The position numbers and the translations under genes are program-made. A stretch of DNA of 55,004 nucleotides. Source: Deltaproteobacteria bacterium UBA6967 (GTDB taxonomy: Bacteria; SAR324; NAC60-12). The notes beneath the pieces were generated by a model. The model ran no database searches. It had not been told where the DNA came from and was given only the letters and a program-made list of their open reading frames with translations. Below, piece after piece: positions 37,798-48,073 of this stretch (its first letter is position 1; each line of letters opens with the position of its first letter). The DNA is taken from contig DJYX01000150.1 of NCBI GenBank assembly GCA_002450295.1, positions 32,505 through 87,508 of the forward strand. Direction: 5' to 3'.

Positions 37798-38418
37798 TCA
37801 AGTAACTTTTTCTAGAAATTTCGGCAGAAGACGTTCGACTGATTCAACGATGACTTTAGTTTGATGATCAAATTCTAAATTGAGTAGGGTGGTTTGGGTT
37901 GCGTTACCAAGGGTGGTTCTGGAAAGGGTTTCGGGGATCAAACAAACTGAAAATCGATCTGGCTCTACATCAACCACCGTGAGGCTGATCCCGTCAACTG
38001 CAATCCAACCTTTTGGAACTAAATAGCGGTTCCAATGTGGGGCAATTTCGATCCAGATTTTATGGTTCCCAGGGCTTTGTTCAATCTGAAGAATTTGGGC
38101 CTTACAGTCGACGTGACCATTGACCTGATGCCCGCCAAGTTCATCTCCCATTTTGAGAGATCGCTCAATATTCGTGGGAGAACCAACTTGCAGCATCCCA
38201 AGATTTGATCGATCTAAGGTTTCCTGAATTACATCGAATTCTGCCCATTCTCCTTCCTGGAAATTCACAACAGTGAGGCACACACCAGACACTGCTACAC
38301 TTGCCCCTAATTCTAAGCAAGTGCTCCATTCGTTCATCTGAATGCGCAGCTTTAGCCCACCGCTGACCTGCTTTGAGAATAGGATCTCTCCTTTGCCCTG
38401 AACAATTCCTGTAAACAA
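37798..38418 (-). CDS. ribE: Riboflavin synthase, alpha chain
   Basis: Condenses two 6,7-dimethyl-8-ribityllumazine molecules into riboflavin. The protein has two homologous lumazine-binding barrels, shown by VAVSGVCLTVVN in the first and IAVDGISLTVVD in the second, and GGHQVNGHVD in between. I choose a TTG start at 38418, giving the family-standard MFTGIVQ opening and 206 residues. It is preceded by AAAGG and follows the cyclase stop by one base. An upstream in-frame start at 38490 would lie inside the cyclase gene. No FMN riboswitch or other rib gene is nearby. Confidence 0.93.
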   Translation of the reverse strand: MFTGIVQGKGEILFSKQVSGGLKLRIQMNEWSTCLELGASVAVSGVCLTVVNFQEGEWAEFDVIQETLDRSNLGMLQVGSPTNIERSLKMGDELGGHQVNGHVDCKAQILQIEQSPGNHKIWIEIAPHWNRYLVPKGWIAVDGISLTVVDVEPDRFSVCLIPETLSRTTLGNATQTTLLNLEFDHQTKVIVESVERLLPKFLEKVT

Positions 38419-38419
38419 T

Positions 38420-40510
38420 TCAGCCTTTTTCGGTGTGTGTGTAAACACCGTCCCAGTCGCCAGGGGGAGGCTCACTGATGAAGCGTTCACAACGCTCGAT
38501 GTAAGTCAGGCAGGGCCCATCATTTTCGAGGTAGGTTAGGGCTTTGCGGAAGTGCTCAATAGCTATTGGGTAATCATGATCTTTATAGCATGAAAGACCC
38601 TTTTGATAATGCTCAAGAACATCTGTCATCGGGCCGCTGAGCTCATTCTTGAAGTCTAGGACCTCAAAAACTGGAACAGGCTCTTTCTTACCAACTACCC
38701 GAACAATGTCTAATTCTCTTGCATCCACATAATTTTCGGTTCCTTCAAAATGATCTGTACCGTAGTAGGTGTTGCCTGAGATCATCGTGAAGGTTTTGTA
38801 GAACTTGTTTGCGCCTTCCAGACGTGCTGCCAAGTTAACTGTATCACCCATGATGGTGTAGTCCATCCTTTGCTGTGATCCCATGTTTCCGACCACGATG
38901 GGACCACTGTTGATCCCCATCCGTGCAAAGAGTTGGGGGCTACCTTTTTCTCGCCAGTCCTTACGCATTTCAATCAATCGCTTTTGCATGTCGATTGTGG
39001 CAAAACAGGCGAGTTTAGCGTGATCCGGTTGATCCAAGGGAGCTCCCCAAAAAGCAATGATTGCATCCCCTTCAAACTTGTCTATCGTGCCAGCCCTACT
39101 GGAGATAAGATTACACATCTCGGTGAGGTATTCATTGAGTAGCGCAACCAGTTCTTCAGGCGTAAGACTCTCGGAGATCGTCGAGAACTTCTGAACATCT
39201 GAGAAGTAAGCAGTCATTTCACGACGTTCACCACCCAAACTGAGTTTTGAAGGATCCTTGACGATTACATCAATCACGCTGGGGGAAAGGTACTGAGAGA
39301 AAGCGTTCTTGATGAAGGCTTTTTGCTGTCTCTCCGCAATGAACAAGAAGAAGTTTGTCGCAATCATGCTGAGAATCATTGCTGGGATGATGTAACTCAT
39401 TGAGAGTACATAGCCATGATAGACGTAAGCATAGATGCAGATTACCAGGTATCCAATGATTGCCGCAAGAAAGAGCGGGTTGTGAAGCTTTTCAAGCCTT
39501 GCAATGAACAAGAACAACAACATCATGCAGATGAGAATCATTGCTTCTATTTCATTACTTGCTGGATGAATAGGAGCACCATTCATCATCGTCCAGATCG
39601 TATCGGCTAGGATTTCAATCCCATAAATTTCCCCAACTGGTGTTGAAAAAATATCGTGAGACACTTCAGTTGTGTCTCCAACAAGCACTAGTTTATCTTT
39701 AACCCAATATTCCAACTCATAGATCTCATCTTCATCGAGATCTTCCAGACCGTAAATCTCGCCCTCATAAAGATTCAAGACCATGGCGGCGGTGATACCA
39801 GCATATTCATGGAGAAAAGTAACACCCGGTTTGTGAAGCGGGTAATCCAGCCAAAGATCGCCATTTTGGTCCAGTGGGATTTCCTTATCTCCAATGTAGA
39901 GAATGTTGTTCTCCAGTCTTGGTTCAACATTCCAATACATGGCCAGTGCTTGAACTGCCCACGGCCACATCTTGAATTCATTGACAGCCTGATCGTAGAA
40001 ACGAAGTCGGGAGAGCCGATTACCTATTAATGTGTGATTGGTATAACCAGCAACAGTAGCCTCCTGTAGAACAGGAGTTGCCGTTGTCACTCCACGGATT
40101 TCTTCATCTACAAGGTTCAATTGACCAACTACCATTGTGTTTGGTTTCTCACCAAGCGCTTCTGCCAAGATGGGGTCTTCACCGTAGCCATTTGGAAAAT
40201 CCATCAGCATATCAAGTGCAACGACCTTGGCACCCAGTTCCTGAAGGTTGGTGACGATTTCAGCGATGTGTTTTCGTTGCAGAGGCCAACTTCCATATTC
40301 GGTGAAGAATTCTTCATCGGTATCAACAATCACCATATCCTTTTCAGGAAAGGCATAAGCTTCAGGATTTGCAGTATGTCTTAGGATATGACGATAACCC
40401 TGCAGTTGATTTTCTGATCCTGAAAATATCTCGTATTGCTCAGCAGGAATCATGGCTAAGAAAAGCAGGATTATGATCCAATAATCTGGTCGGAGGAGTG
40501 ACTTTTTCAT
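38420..40510 (-). CDS. CHASE2-domain class III adenylate cyclase
   Basis: A membrane cyclase of about 696 residues making cAMP in response to an extracytoplasmic signal. An N-terminal span (PDYWIIILLFLAM) is followed by a CHASE2 sensor (about 40-340) and three closely spaced spans (about 340-415). A class III catalytic domain lies at about 430-610. Metal-binding aspartates are in AYFSDVQKF and FEGDAIIAFWG, the adenine-selecting pattern is IDKFEGD with MDYT, and the transition-state residues are in NLAARLE. A short helical tail follows. An upstream ATG at 40546 lies in a hairpin, so the ATG at 40510 is preferred; neither has a clear Shine-Dalgarno. It follows a FecR-like gene, a frequent pairing. 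Confidence 0.88.
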   Translation of the reverse strand: MKKSLLRPDYWIIILLFLAMIPAEQYEIFSGSENQLQGYRHILRHTANPEAYAFPEKDMVIVDTDEEFFTEYGSWPLQRKHIAEIVTNLQELGAKVVALDMLMDFPNGYGEDPILAEALGEKPNTMVVGQLNLVDEEIRGVTTATPVLQEATVAGYTNHTLIGNRLSRLRFYDQAVNEFKMWPWAVQALAMYWNVEPRLENNILYIGDKEIPLDQNGDLWLDYPLHKPGVTFLHEYAGITAAMVLNLYEGEIYGLEDLDEDEIYELEYWVKDKLVLVGDTTEVSHDIFSTPVGEIYGIEILADTIWTMMNGAPIHPASNEIEAMILICMMLLFLFIARLEKLHNPLFLAAIIGYLVICIYAYVYHGYVLSMSYIIPAMILSMIATNFFLFIAERQQKAFIKNAFSQYLSPSVIDVIVKDPSKLSLGGERREMTAYFSDVQKFSTISESLTPEELVALLNEYLTEMCNLISSRAGTIDKFEGDAIIAFWGAPLDQPDHAKLACFATIDMQKRLIEMRKDWREKGSPQLFARMGINSGPIVVGNMGSQQRMDYTIMGDTVNLAARLEGANKFYKTFTMISGNTYYGTDHFEGTENYVDARELDIVRVVGKKEPVPVFEVLDFKNELSGPMTDVLEHYQKGLSCYKDHDYPIAIEHFRKALTYLENDGPCLTYIERCERFISEPPPGDWDGVYTHTEKG

Positions 40511-40540
40511 GGAATTGTTCTGCGTTTTGGTGGGAGAGGA

Positions 40541-40561
40541 GGGCATCTAGAGAAGATGCCC
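40541..40561 (-). terminator. Hairpin between FecR-like gene and cyclase
   Basis: GGGCATCT (40541-40548) pairs with AGATGCCC (40554-40561) around five bases, 22 bases after the FecR-like stop. It contains the alternative cyclase ATG at 40546. No U-run follows, so it may be an attenuator or processing site. Confidence 0.45.
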
Positions 40562-40583
40562 GAAGTTGGTGAGTATTTTTTGT

Positions 40584-41510
40584 CTAGAGGTTTGCTTGGT
40601 ATGTCTCGGTTACTTCTTCCTGCAGGGCTTGAAGTTTTAAACGAGCATAAACCTCGATCATAAAAGGTCTAAGATCGTTGATGTCATCATCATCACTATT
40701 CTGGCTGAAGAAGGATTCGTAGGTTTGCATGGCTGGGACGAGAAGTCCGTGCTCCTTCAGGACGCCTGCCATCATAAAACCATCAGTATCGTATTTCTTG
40801 ACAGCTGTCACATCCTCTTGGAATTTTTTTAATTTCTTACCACTGAGCCAGGAAAGTCTCCTCGTTTTACTCTCACTTAGAACCTTGCCATCTTTGAGGA
40901 CATCCACGCTATATTTCATTGATCTCTCCGAAAATGGCTCAATCTTCTGAAGAACAACTTTCTCTGAAGTCGCTGCAACATCATATGAGTTATCACCAAC
41001 ATTTAAGCGATACGAATATTCAGAGCCTTTGCTCTCCCAAGCAACAGTGGGGTAGTCATCAGAGAGAGATATGTTGCCCAAGTCCACGATCAACTCCTGA
41101 CCTGGTTTGTTGGCGGAGCGACGAACTGTCGTATACTTTTGAGTAGTTGCAAATTGCTTATCTAAGCCAGCTAACAGCTCACCTGCTGCTTCCGTGGAAC
41201 CTAGTTCACCACTGACTAATTCCATCCCTGAATCGGTAATCTTGATTTCAGAACTGGCCAGTAGGTTTGTTGTTTCCTGCGTAACCTGATTTGCAAATTT
41301 TGCCTTGCTTCCATCATTTAGACGAACCATGGAACCAGGAAACACGAGCTTGTTTCGACGGACGGGCTTCCAGCGCTTCCCATTTTTGCTGTATTCAACC
41401 TTCCCATCGACGTCATAGATCATGCCCACTGGGACTCTATCTGCCTGCACTAAGGGTACGACCAAGAAGGAGACCAAGGCGAGTAGGAGCAAAGAACGCA
41501 TGATTTTCAT
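40584..41510 (-). CDS. Secreted FecR-like domain protein
   Basis: A 308-residue exported protein with signal peptide ([23 protein letters not shown]). The domain at about 30-115 has FecR-type features: [17 protein letters not shown], then [14 protein letters not shown]. The later part (about 140-300) is beta-rich then helical. The ATG at 41510 is chosen because CAGGAG precedes it by 6-7 bases; an ATG 6 bases earlier touches that site. Family members adjoining CHASE2 cyclases are thought to feed the sensor, but that is inference. Confidence 0.7.
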   Translation of the reverse strand: MKIMRSLLLLALVSFLVVPLVQADRVPVGMIYDVDGKVEYSKNGKRWKPVRRNKLVFPGSMVRLNDGSKAKFANQVTQETTNLLASSEIKITDSGMELVSGELGSTEAAGELLAGLDKQFATTQKYTTVRRSANKPGQELIVDLGNISLSDDYPTVAWESKGSEYSYRLNVGDNSYDVAATSEKVVLQKIEPFSERSMKYSVDVLKDGKVLSESKTRRLSWLSGKKLKKFQEDVTAVKKYDTDGFMMAGVLKEHGLLVPAMQTYESFFSQNSDDDDINDLRPFMIEVYARLKLQALQEEVTETYQANL

Positions 41511-41543
41511 AGCCATCTCCTGAAGAATTTTAAGGGATTCATC

Positions 41544-41568
41544 AGAAATCTTGATCTAAAAGATTTCT
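41544..41568. repeat. 9-bp hairpin upstream of the FecR-like gene
   Basis: AGAAATCTT (41544-41552) pairs with AAGATTTCT (41560-41568), loop of 7, followed by T on the plus strand. It lies 33 bases upstream of the FecR-like gene start and could be a 5' leader structure or operator. Confidence 0.35.
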
Positions 41569-41636
41569 TTTGGGTGTAAAGAGCCTTATCGACTCACTAA
41601 CTGGACAAAATTAATAGCTAGTATAGGATTCAAGAA

Positions 41637-41774
41637 GTGACAACACAAATCCCTGTCACTTTGCTGCAACAGCCTGGGTTGAAAGCATTGAAAAGAAATA
41701 TGAAATTGGGCATTTTAAAATCATTTCAACAAAGAAAGTTGGATTTGCAGCACAAATTGAACACGGAAGGTTGA
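41637..41774 (+). CDS. Possible 45-residue basic ORF upstream of crcB
   Basis: A GTG-started reading frame (MTTQIPVTLLQQPGLKALKR at its start) with many Lys and Leu, ending four bases before the crcB start codon. AGGA lies 8 bases upstream. It could be a leader peptide coupled to crcB or chance. I see no fluoride riboswitch in this region. Confidence 0.25.
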   Translation: MTTQIPVTLLQQPGLKALKRNMKLGILKSFQQRKLDLQHKLNTEG

Positions 41775-41777
41775 TCG

Positions 41778-43464
<1,687 letters not shown>

Positions 43465-43502
43465 GAGTCCGAAGAGCATTACCTGTTCAAACTGGAGGAT
43501 TG

Positions 43503-44006
43503 ATGTTTTGGAAACGTAAGTCAGCGAAAGTAACTCAGGCAGAGACGGTTTATTTGCCCAAGGGGAGCCAGGGAAGTGGTCATTGGAACTGCACAACCCC
43601 TGTTCGAATTGGTGGTTACTTCGAAGGACGGCTGGATTGCTCTGGATTGCTCTTGATTGAAGCCAGCGGTGAACTCTTCGCAGATGTATGGGTTCGTCAA
43701 GCTGTCATCCATGGACGTGTAGATGGTGACTTGTACTGCCAGGAGCAATTGGTCTTGCATCCGACAGCAGAAGTTACCGGCAACATTACCGTGCCCCCTG
43801 GTGGATTCGTGATGTTAGACGGAGCAAAAATTGGTGGTGGTGTTCGCTCCTGGACAAAGCACCAAGCTGAGAAGAGTGAGGAAGTGCTCCAGCAATTGAC
43901 TCGTAAAACGAGGGGAGTTCCCCCCAAAACAGAATTGGATGATGACGACGGTTTTGCATCTGACCCAGAACAACTTGTCGAGCAGAGTCTTCACTATCTA
44001 GTATGA
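43503..44006 (+). CDS. Bactofilin family protein
   Basis: A 167-residue cytoskeletal protein of the bactofilin (DUF583) family, which polymerises into filaments that scaffold envelope enzymes. The core beta-helix (about 30-125) shows the repeat IGGYFEGRLDCSGLLLIEASG, then VIHGRVDGDLYCQEQLVLHPTAEVTGNITV as short triads with G-D/V-x-G turns. N- and C-terminal tails are charged and disordered. GGAGG sits 4 bases before the ATG at 43503. Its stop overlaps the comEC start (ATGA). Confidence 0.85.
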   Translation: MFWKRKSAKVTQAETVYLPKGSQGSGHWNCTTPVRIGGYFEGRLDCSGLLLIEASGELFADVWVRQAVIHGRVDGDLYCQEQLVLHPTAEVTGNITVPPGGFVMLDGAKIGGGVRSWTKHQAEKSEEVLQQLTRKTRGVPPKTELDDDDGFASDPEQLVEQSLHYLV

Positions 44007-45442
44007 ACCAAGTCACCTCCTGGCTGGGAACCCCTTGGTTCTGGCTGGGAGCAAGTCTTGGTATCGCCCTCACGCTCAATCTTCGCCAAAAACGCTGGGG
44101 ACTTGGTCTCCTTACCGCACTACTTCTCTTGCATCTGTGCTGGATCAGCATTGGCAAGAATTTTTTCCTCCCCGATTGGTTAGAACAGCCCGATTTGAGG
44201 AAATCTTTTTGGGTTCGTGGTACCATTCATAGCTTCACTTCAGACTCTAACTCTTCACGCCTCTAGCTTCGTAAAGCAACCATTCTCAATCGCACGCATG
44301 AGTATGATTTCCTCGAATTAGCTGTCTCCCTGCCAAATGCGAGGGGCAGATCCCCATACTGGTATGTAGGGCGACAAGTTCAACTGGGAGGATTTCTGCG
44401 AGAATTCAATTGGGATGGAATTCAATGGAATTTACATTTTTCTGAAGCATTGCTTGGCGATGCCAGCCCTCCAAAGAATGGTTGGCAAAGGGCCTTATCA
44501 ACTTTGCGCCTTCGATGGGAAACCCGAGCTGCTTACTACCTAAATGATGAAACGCTGGCGATGTTTCTTCCTCTGACTTTAGCAGAGAGGTCTGTCAGGC
44601 ATCCTTCCTTGGAATTGTTCAGAAAAACGGGAATGGCCCATGTACTGGCAATTAGTGGACTACATATTGGCCTACTCTATTTTGGGCTTTTTGGGATTAG
44701 TAGACTAATGGGCACAATGAAGCCTAATCTCTGGGAAAATCAAAGTTTTGTGGCTATCAGTCAATGGCTACCTTTGCTGTTGCTTTGGGGCTACGTATTC
44801 CTTCTCGAATTTCCAATCCCTGCCCTACGGGCGGTAACCATGATTACTCTGTGGCTGCTATTTCGTGAATTGGGCTATCGATTGCCAGCCCTCTTTGCCT
44901 TATGGGTGACAGCTTTATTGTTTTTGGTGGTGGATTGGAGTGTGATGCTGACAGTCTCATTCCAACTCTCATTTGTGGCAGTAGCTTTCTTGGTTGGAGT
45001 GAGTCATTCACAAATTTTTGAAGTACATGGCAGGTTAAAATGGCTAGTCGATAGCCTTGTTATCACGACTTTTGTTTCATTGGGGACATTCCCAATCTTG
45101 TTAAATACTTTTGGGAGGATTTCGCTGGAGGTCTTCTGGTTGAACCTGATACTTGTTCCGATGATGGCAATTTGGATTCTACCTGTCTGCCTTTTAGGAC
45201 TGGCCTGGAGTAGCCTTTGGCTTTGGTCACCTCCAGAGATGCTCGGGGAAAGATTCATTTTTGGTGTGATCGAGTTCAGCCTGGAAGCCTGGCTGAATCT
45301 ATTGCGTTGGCTGCAGTGGGAGGAGTGGCGTTTTGAAATCAAAGGAGAATGGGAACTCCAGTACTATGTGGTCTACTATGCAACTCTTTTAGGACTACTG
45401 GGGTTAGGGAAGAGGTTTAGAAGTAGGAGGCTTTATAATTGA
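44003..45442 (+). pseudogene. comEC: comEC/rec2-type DNA-uptake channel, interrupted by an in-frame TAG at codon 88
   Basis: ComEC carries incoming DNA across the inner membrane during natural transformation. The reading frame from 44003 to 45442 would give 479 residues, but codon 88 (44264-44266) is TAG. The same frame continues without other stops. N-terminal spans (about 7-50) and a DUF4131-like region (about 60-150) precede the competence domain, with FRKTGMAHVLAISGLHIGLLY at about 210-235. Several further spans follow, and there is no C-terminal metallo-beta-lactamase domain, so it is shorter than full-length ComEC. It overlaps the bactofilin stop and ends by overlapping the convergent dehydrogenase gene by 10 bases. 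Whether this is a pseudogene, a base error or a readthrough site is unresolved. Confidence 0.8.
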
Positions 45443-46416
45443 TATTCGTACTCGCGATCAGAGACTTCTCGTTGAAGTGGCTCCCCACGTAAGTGTCTAA
45501 GTGCTTCTTCTGCTGATTCCAACTCCATCCGAAATCGACAATCGTATGAGCAAGAACCAATATGAGGTGTAATGATTAGATTCTCCAATTCCGTCAGCGG
45601 GCCTTTGTAGGGCTCCAATTCAAAAACATCAATAGCAGCACTGGCTAAAATGCCGTTTTGTAAGGCGGTAGCTAAGGCCTCTTCCTCAACGATTCCACCC
45701 CTTGCAGTATTGACCAGAGTCGAACCTGAAGGCATCAGCTTCAGTTCTTCTAGCCCAATCCGATGCCGAGTTTTTTTATAAAGCGGTACATGGATCGACA
45801 GAAGATTAGACTTGGTCAGCATTTCTTCAAATTCGACCTGCCGAATCCTTAACCCACAATTGCGCAGAGCTTGGATTTCCTCTGACTTGTCCAAACTATC
45901 GTGTATTAGCACTTCTTTGGGCTGAAAGGATGTTAGAATACGGGCTACCCGACTGCCAATCCTGCCAAAGCCAAAAAGTCCTATCACTGAATGCTCAAGC
46001 CTCCGACCACTTGGCCGACTCCATTGACCATCTCTGAGCCTGCGATCCAAATTCCCAATATGCCGACTCGCAGATAGCATTAGCCCAATCGACAGTTCTA
46101 CAACGGCCATTGTCACAGCATCAGGGGTGAAGCTCACACGAATTCCCCTGCGCTTACATTCATTCAGTGGGACACCATCCAGACCAATCCCCACTCTAGA
46201 AATCATTTCAAGATTTGGGTTTTGCTCTAAAAAAGGCATCAGATTTTCTGTACCAGCGAGAAGAACTCTTGTCTTACCGGCACGTTCAATCAATTCATCT
46301 ACAGTGAGCTTGCGGCTTAGTTCATTGTAACTCACGCTGAAATTTGAATCATCGAGCAACTTCCGAGGTTGCGGATCATCGGCTCCAAAAGGATAGGTAG
46401 AAACAAAGACATCCAT
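45433..46416 (-). CDS. D-isomer-specific 2-hydroxyacid dehydrogenase (PGDH-like)
   Basis: A 327-residue NAD-dependent dehydrogenase. The nucleotide motif is GLFGFGRIGSRVA (147-158), and the catalytic residues R239 (NTARGG), E268 (DVFELEP) and H285 (ITPHIGS) are present, so activity is expected. No ACT domain is present, so it is not a standard serine-pathway PGDH. It is the last gene of the sugar-acid operon, 5 bases after the FAH gene, and may reduce or oxidise a downstream 2-keto/2-hydroxy acid. The substrate is inference. Confidence 0.85.
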   Translation of the reverse strand: MDVFVSTYPFGADDPQPRKLLDDSNFSVSYNELSRKLTVDELIERAGKTRVLLAGTENLMPFLEQNPNLEMISRVGIGLDGVPLNECKRRGIRVSFTPDAVTMAVVELSIGLMLSASRHIGNLDRRLRDGQWSRPSGRRLEHSVIGLFGFGRIGSRVARILTSFQPKEVLIHDSLDKSEEIQALRNCGLRIRQVEFEEMLTKSNLLSIHVPLYKKTRHRIGLEELKLMPSGSTLVNTARGGIVEEEALATALQNGILASAAIDVFELEPYKGPLTELENLIITPHIGSCSYDCRFRMELESAEEALRHLRGEPLQREVSDREYEYQL

Positions 46417-46421
46417 AGTTA

Positions 46422-47270
46422 CTATTCATCTGCTACTGTGATTTGTCGTTGCTCACCCAACCCATCAACTCCGAGCCGAACTTCTTGTCCAGGTTGTAAG
46501 TAGACGGGATTTGGTTTTACGCCCATCCCAACACCTGGTGGCGTGCCTGTAGAAATGACATCACCGGGCTGTAAAGTGAAAAATTGACTGAGATACGCAA
46601 CCAGGTGTGCCACTCCATAGACCATTGTGCTTGTTGTACCGTCCTGATAACGATGACCATCCACTTCTAGCCAAAGTCTAAGATTTTGTGGATCAGAAAT
46701 CTCATCTGTCGTTACTAGCCACGGTCCGATTGGCCCAAAAGTATCGCAACTCTTCCCCTTGACCCATTGACCAGACCTCTCCAACTGATATGCACGTTCG
46801 GAGACGTCATGAATCACACAGTACCCTGCAACGTGGTCCAGTGCTTCTTCTTCTGTCAGATATTTACCTGGTTTCCCAATGACTACCCCAAGCTCGACCT
46901 CCCAATCGGTCTTGGTAGAACCACGTGGAATAATGAGGTTGTCGTTCGGGCCGCAGACCGCGCTAGTGGCCTTGAAGAAAATCACGGGTTCTGGCGGAAC
47001 TTGCATTCCTGATTCGGCTGCATGATCAGAGTAGTTCAGGCCAATACAAATGAATTTACCAATTTGACTTACACAGGGGCCAATCCGGGGATTACCCTTG
47101 ACCTCAGGCAATCCATTAACATCAAGCTCACTAAGGCGCTGTATCGAATCAGGCAAAAGGTATTCGCCTGTTAAATCTGGAATAACCTGAGATAAGTCTC
47201 GGAGTTTACCAAAGTTATCAAAAAGCCCTGGTCGTTCTTGGCTGGGCTCACCGTAACGGATTAGTTTCAC
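46422..47270 (-). CDS. FAH-family hydrolase (2,4-diketo-3-deoxy acid hydrolase-like)
   Basis: A 282-residue fumarylacetoacetate hydrolase-family enzyme. Signature stretches are FICIGLNYSDHAAESG, PEPVIFFKATSAVCG, the metal-binding DWEVELGVVIG, and FTLQPGDVISTGTPPGVGMG. Members in fucose and rhamnose pathways split 2,4-diketo-3-deoxy acids into pyruvate and lactate, and the adjacent SDR gene points to this. A ureidoglycolate lyase or fumarylpyruvate hydrolase role cannot be excluded. The gap to the SDR gene is 10 bases. Confidence 0.85.
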   Translation of the reverse strand: MKLIRYGEPSQERPGLFDNFGKLRDLSQVIPDLTGEYLLPDSIQRLSELDVNGLPEVKGNPRIGPCVSQIGKFICIGLNYSDHAAESGMQVPPEPVIFFKATSAVCGPNDNLIIPRGSTKTDWEVELGVVIGKPGKYLTEEEALDHVAGYCVIHDVSERAYQLERSGQWVKGKSCDTFGPIGPWLVTTDEISDPQNLRLWLEVDGHRYQDGTTSTMVYGVAHLVAYLSQFFTLQPGDVISTGTPPGVGMGVKPNPVYLQPGQEVRLGVDGLGEQRQITVADE

Positions 47271-47280
47271 GTTAACTCCT

Positions 47281-48024
47281 TCAAATGGTCATGCCACCGT
47301 CAATCGCAAAGACGGCGCCAGTAGTGTAAGAGGATTCATCTGAGGCCAGATAAACTGCTAAATTCGCGATCTCTTCGGGAGTGCCGATGCGCCCCATCGG
47401 TTGGCGAGCAACAAAAGCCGACCGGACTTGTTCCAAATCTCCCCCTTGAGCCACCATTCTTTCATTGAGTGATGGAGTTTCAACAGTGCCTGGACAAATG
47501 GCGTTACAGCGTATGCCCTGACTCACGAAATCTGCTGCGATGGCTTTGGTAAGTCCGATGACTGCTGCCTTGGAGGTTCCATAAACAAAGCGGTTAGGGA
47601 CACCTTTGACGCTAGAAGCTACGGAAGCCATATTGATGATGACTCCACCACCTTTAGAGACCATCCTTGGAATAATAGTCTTAGCTAGTCGATACATGGA
47701 GCGAACATTGATTTCAAAAGCCATATCCCAATCATCCTCTGTACACTCTAGGATGGTGCCACTGTGTACAAAACCAGCACAGTTGAAAAGGACATCAATT
47801 GTGCCAATTTCTTCAATCAGTTTTGCAATTGAGTCAGGATCACAGACATCCAGCTTGCGTACTTTCAATTGTTTCTCGGAGTGATTTAGAGCTTCAAGGG
47901 GCTTCAGGTTGATGTCAGTTGCCCAGACCGTGGCTCCTTCTTCAAGAAACCGTAGTAATGAGGCACGGCCAATACCTTGGGCAGCAGCAGTCAGGAGAAT
48001 ATTTTTGTTTTGGAGTCGTTTCAT
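47281..48024 (-). CDS. Short-chain dehydrogenase, 2-keto-3-deoxy-L-fuconate dehydrogenase-like (DHRS6 family)
   Basis: A 247-residue NAD-dependent dehydrogenase. Cofactor motif TAAAQGIGR (12-20), NCAGFVHSGTILEC near 81, catalytic Y148 and K152 (YGTSK), and VASSVKGVPNRF are all close to the DHRS6/BDH2 subgroup. That subgroup includes the bacterial KDF dehydrogenase and mammalian DHRS6. It would oxidise a 2-keto-3-deoxy acid for the neighbouring FAH hydrolase. It lies 49 bases after the UxaA gene. Other SDR substrates remain possible. Confidence 0.85.
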   Translation of the reverse strand: MKRLQNKNILLTAAAQGIGRASLLRFLEEGATVWATDINLKPLEALNHSEKQLKVRKLDVCDPDSIAKLIEEIGTIDVLFNCAGFVHSGTILECTEDDWDMAFEINVRSMYRLAKTIIPRMVSKGGGVIINMASVASSVKGVPNRFVYGTSKAAVIGLTKAIAADFVSQGIRCNAICPGTVETPSLNERMVAQGGDLEQVRSAFVARQPMGRIGTPEEIANLAVYLASDESSYTTGAVFAIDGGMTI

Positions 48025-48073
48025 TGAAAATCTGTGTTTTCGTGTCCAATAATTTGAATGAGTGAGGTTGATT

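Noticed and set aside
41517..41777. Fluoride riboswitch upstream of crcB
   Set aside because: I could not find the conserved pseudoknot motifs of the crcB RNA by eye.
44450..45442. A separate, shorter comEC gene starting with TTG at 44450
   Set aside because: The frame is continuous with 44003-44263 and the intervening 183 bases encode the expected DUF4131-like region, so one interrupted gene explains both parts better.
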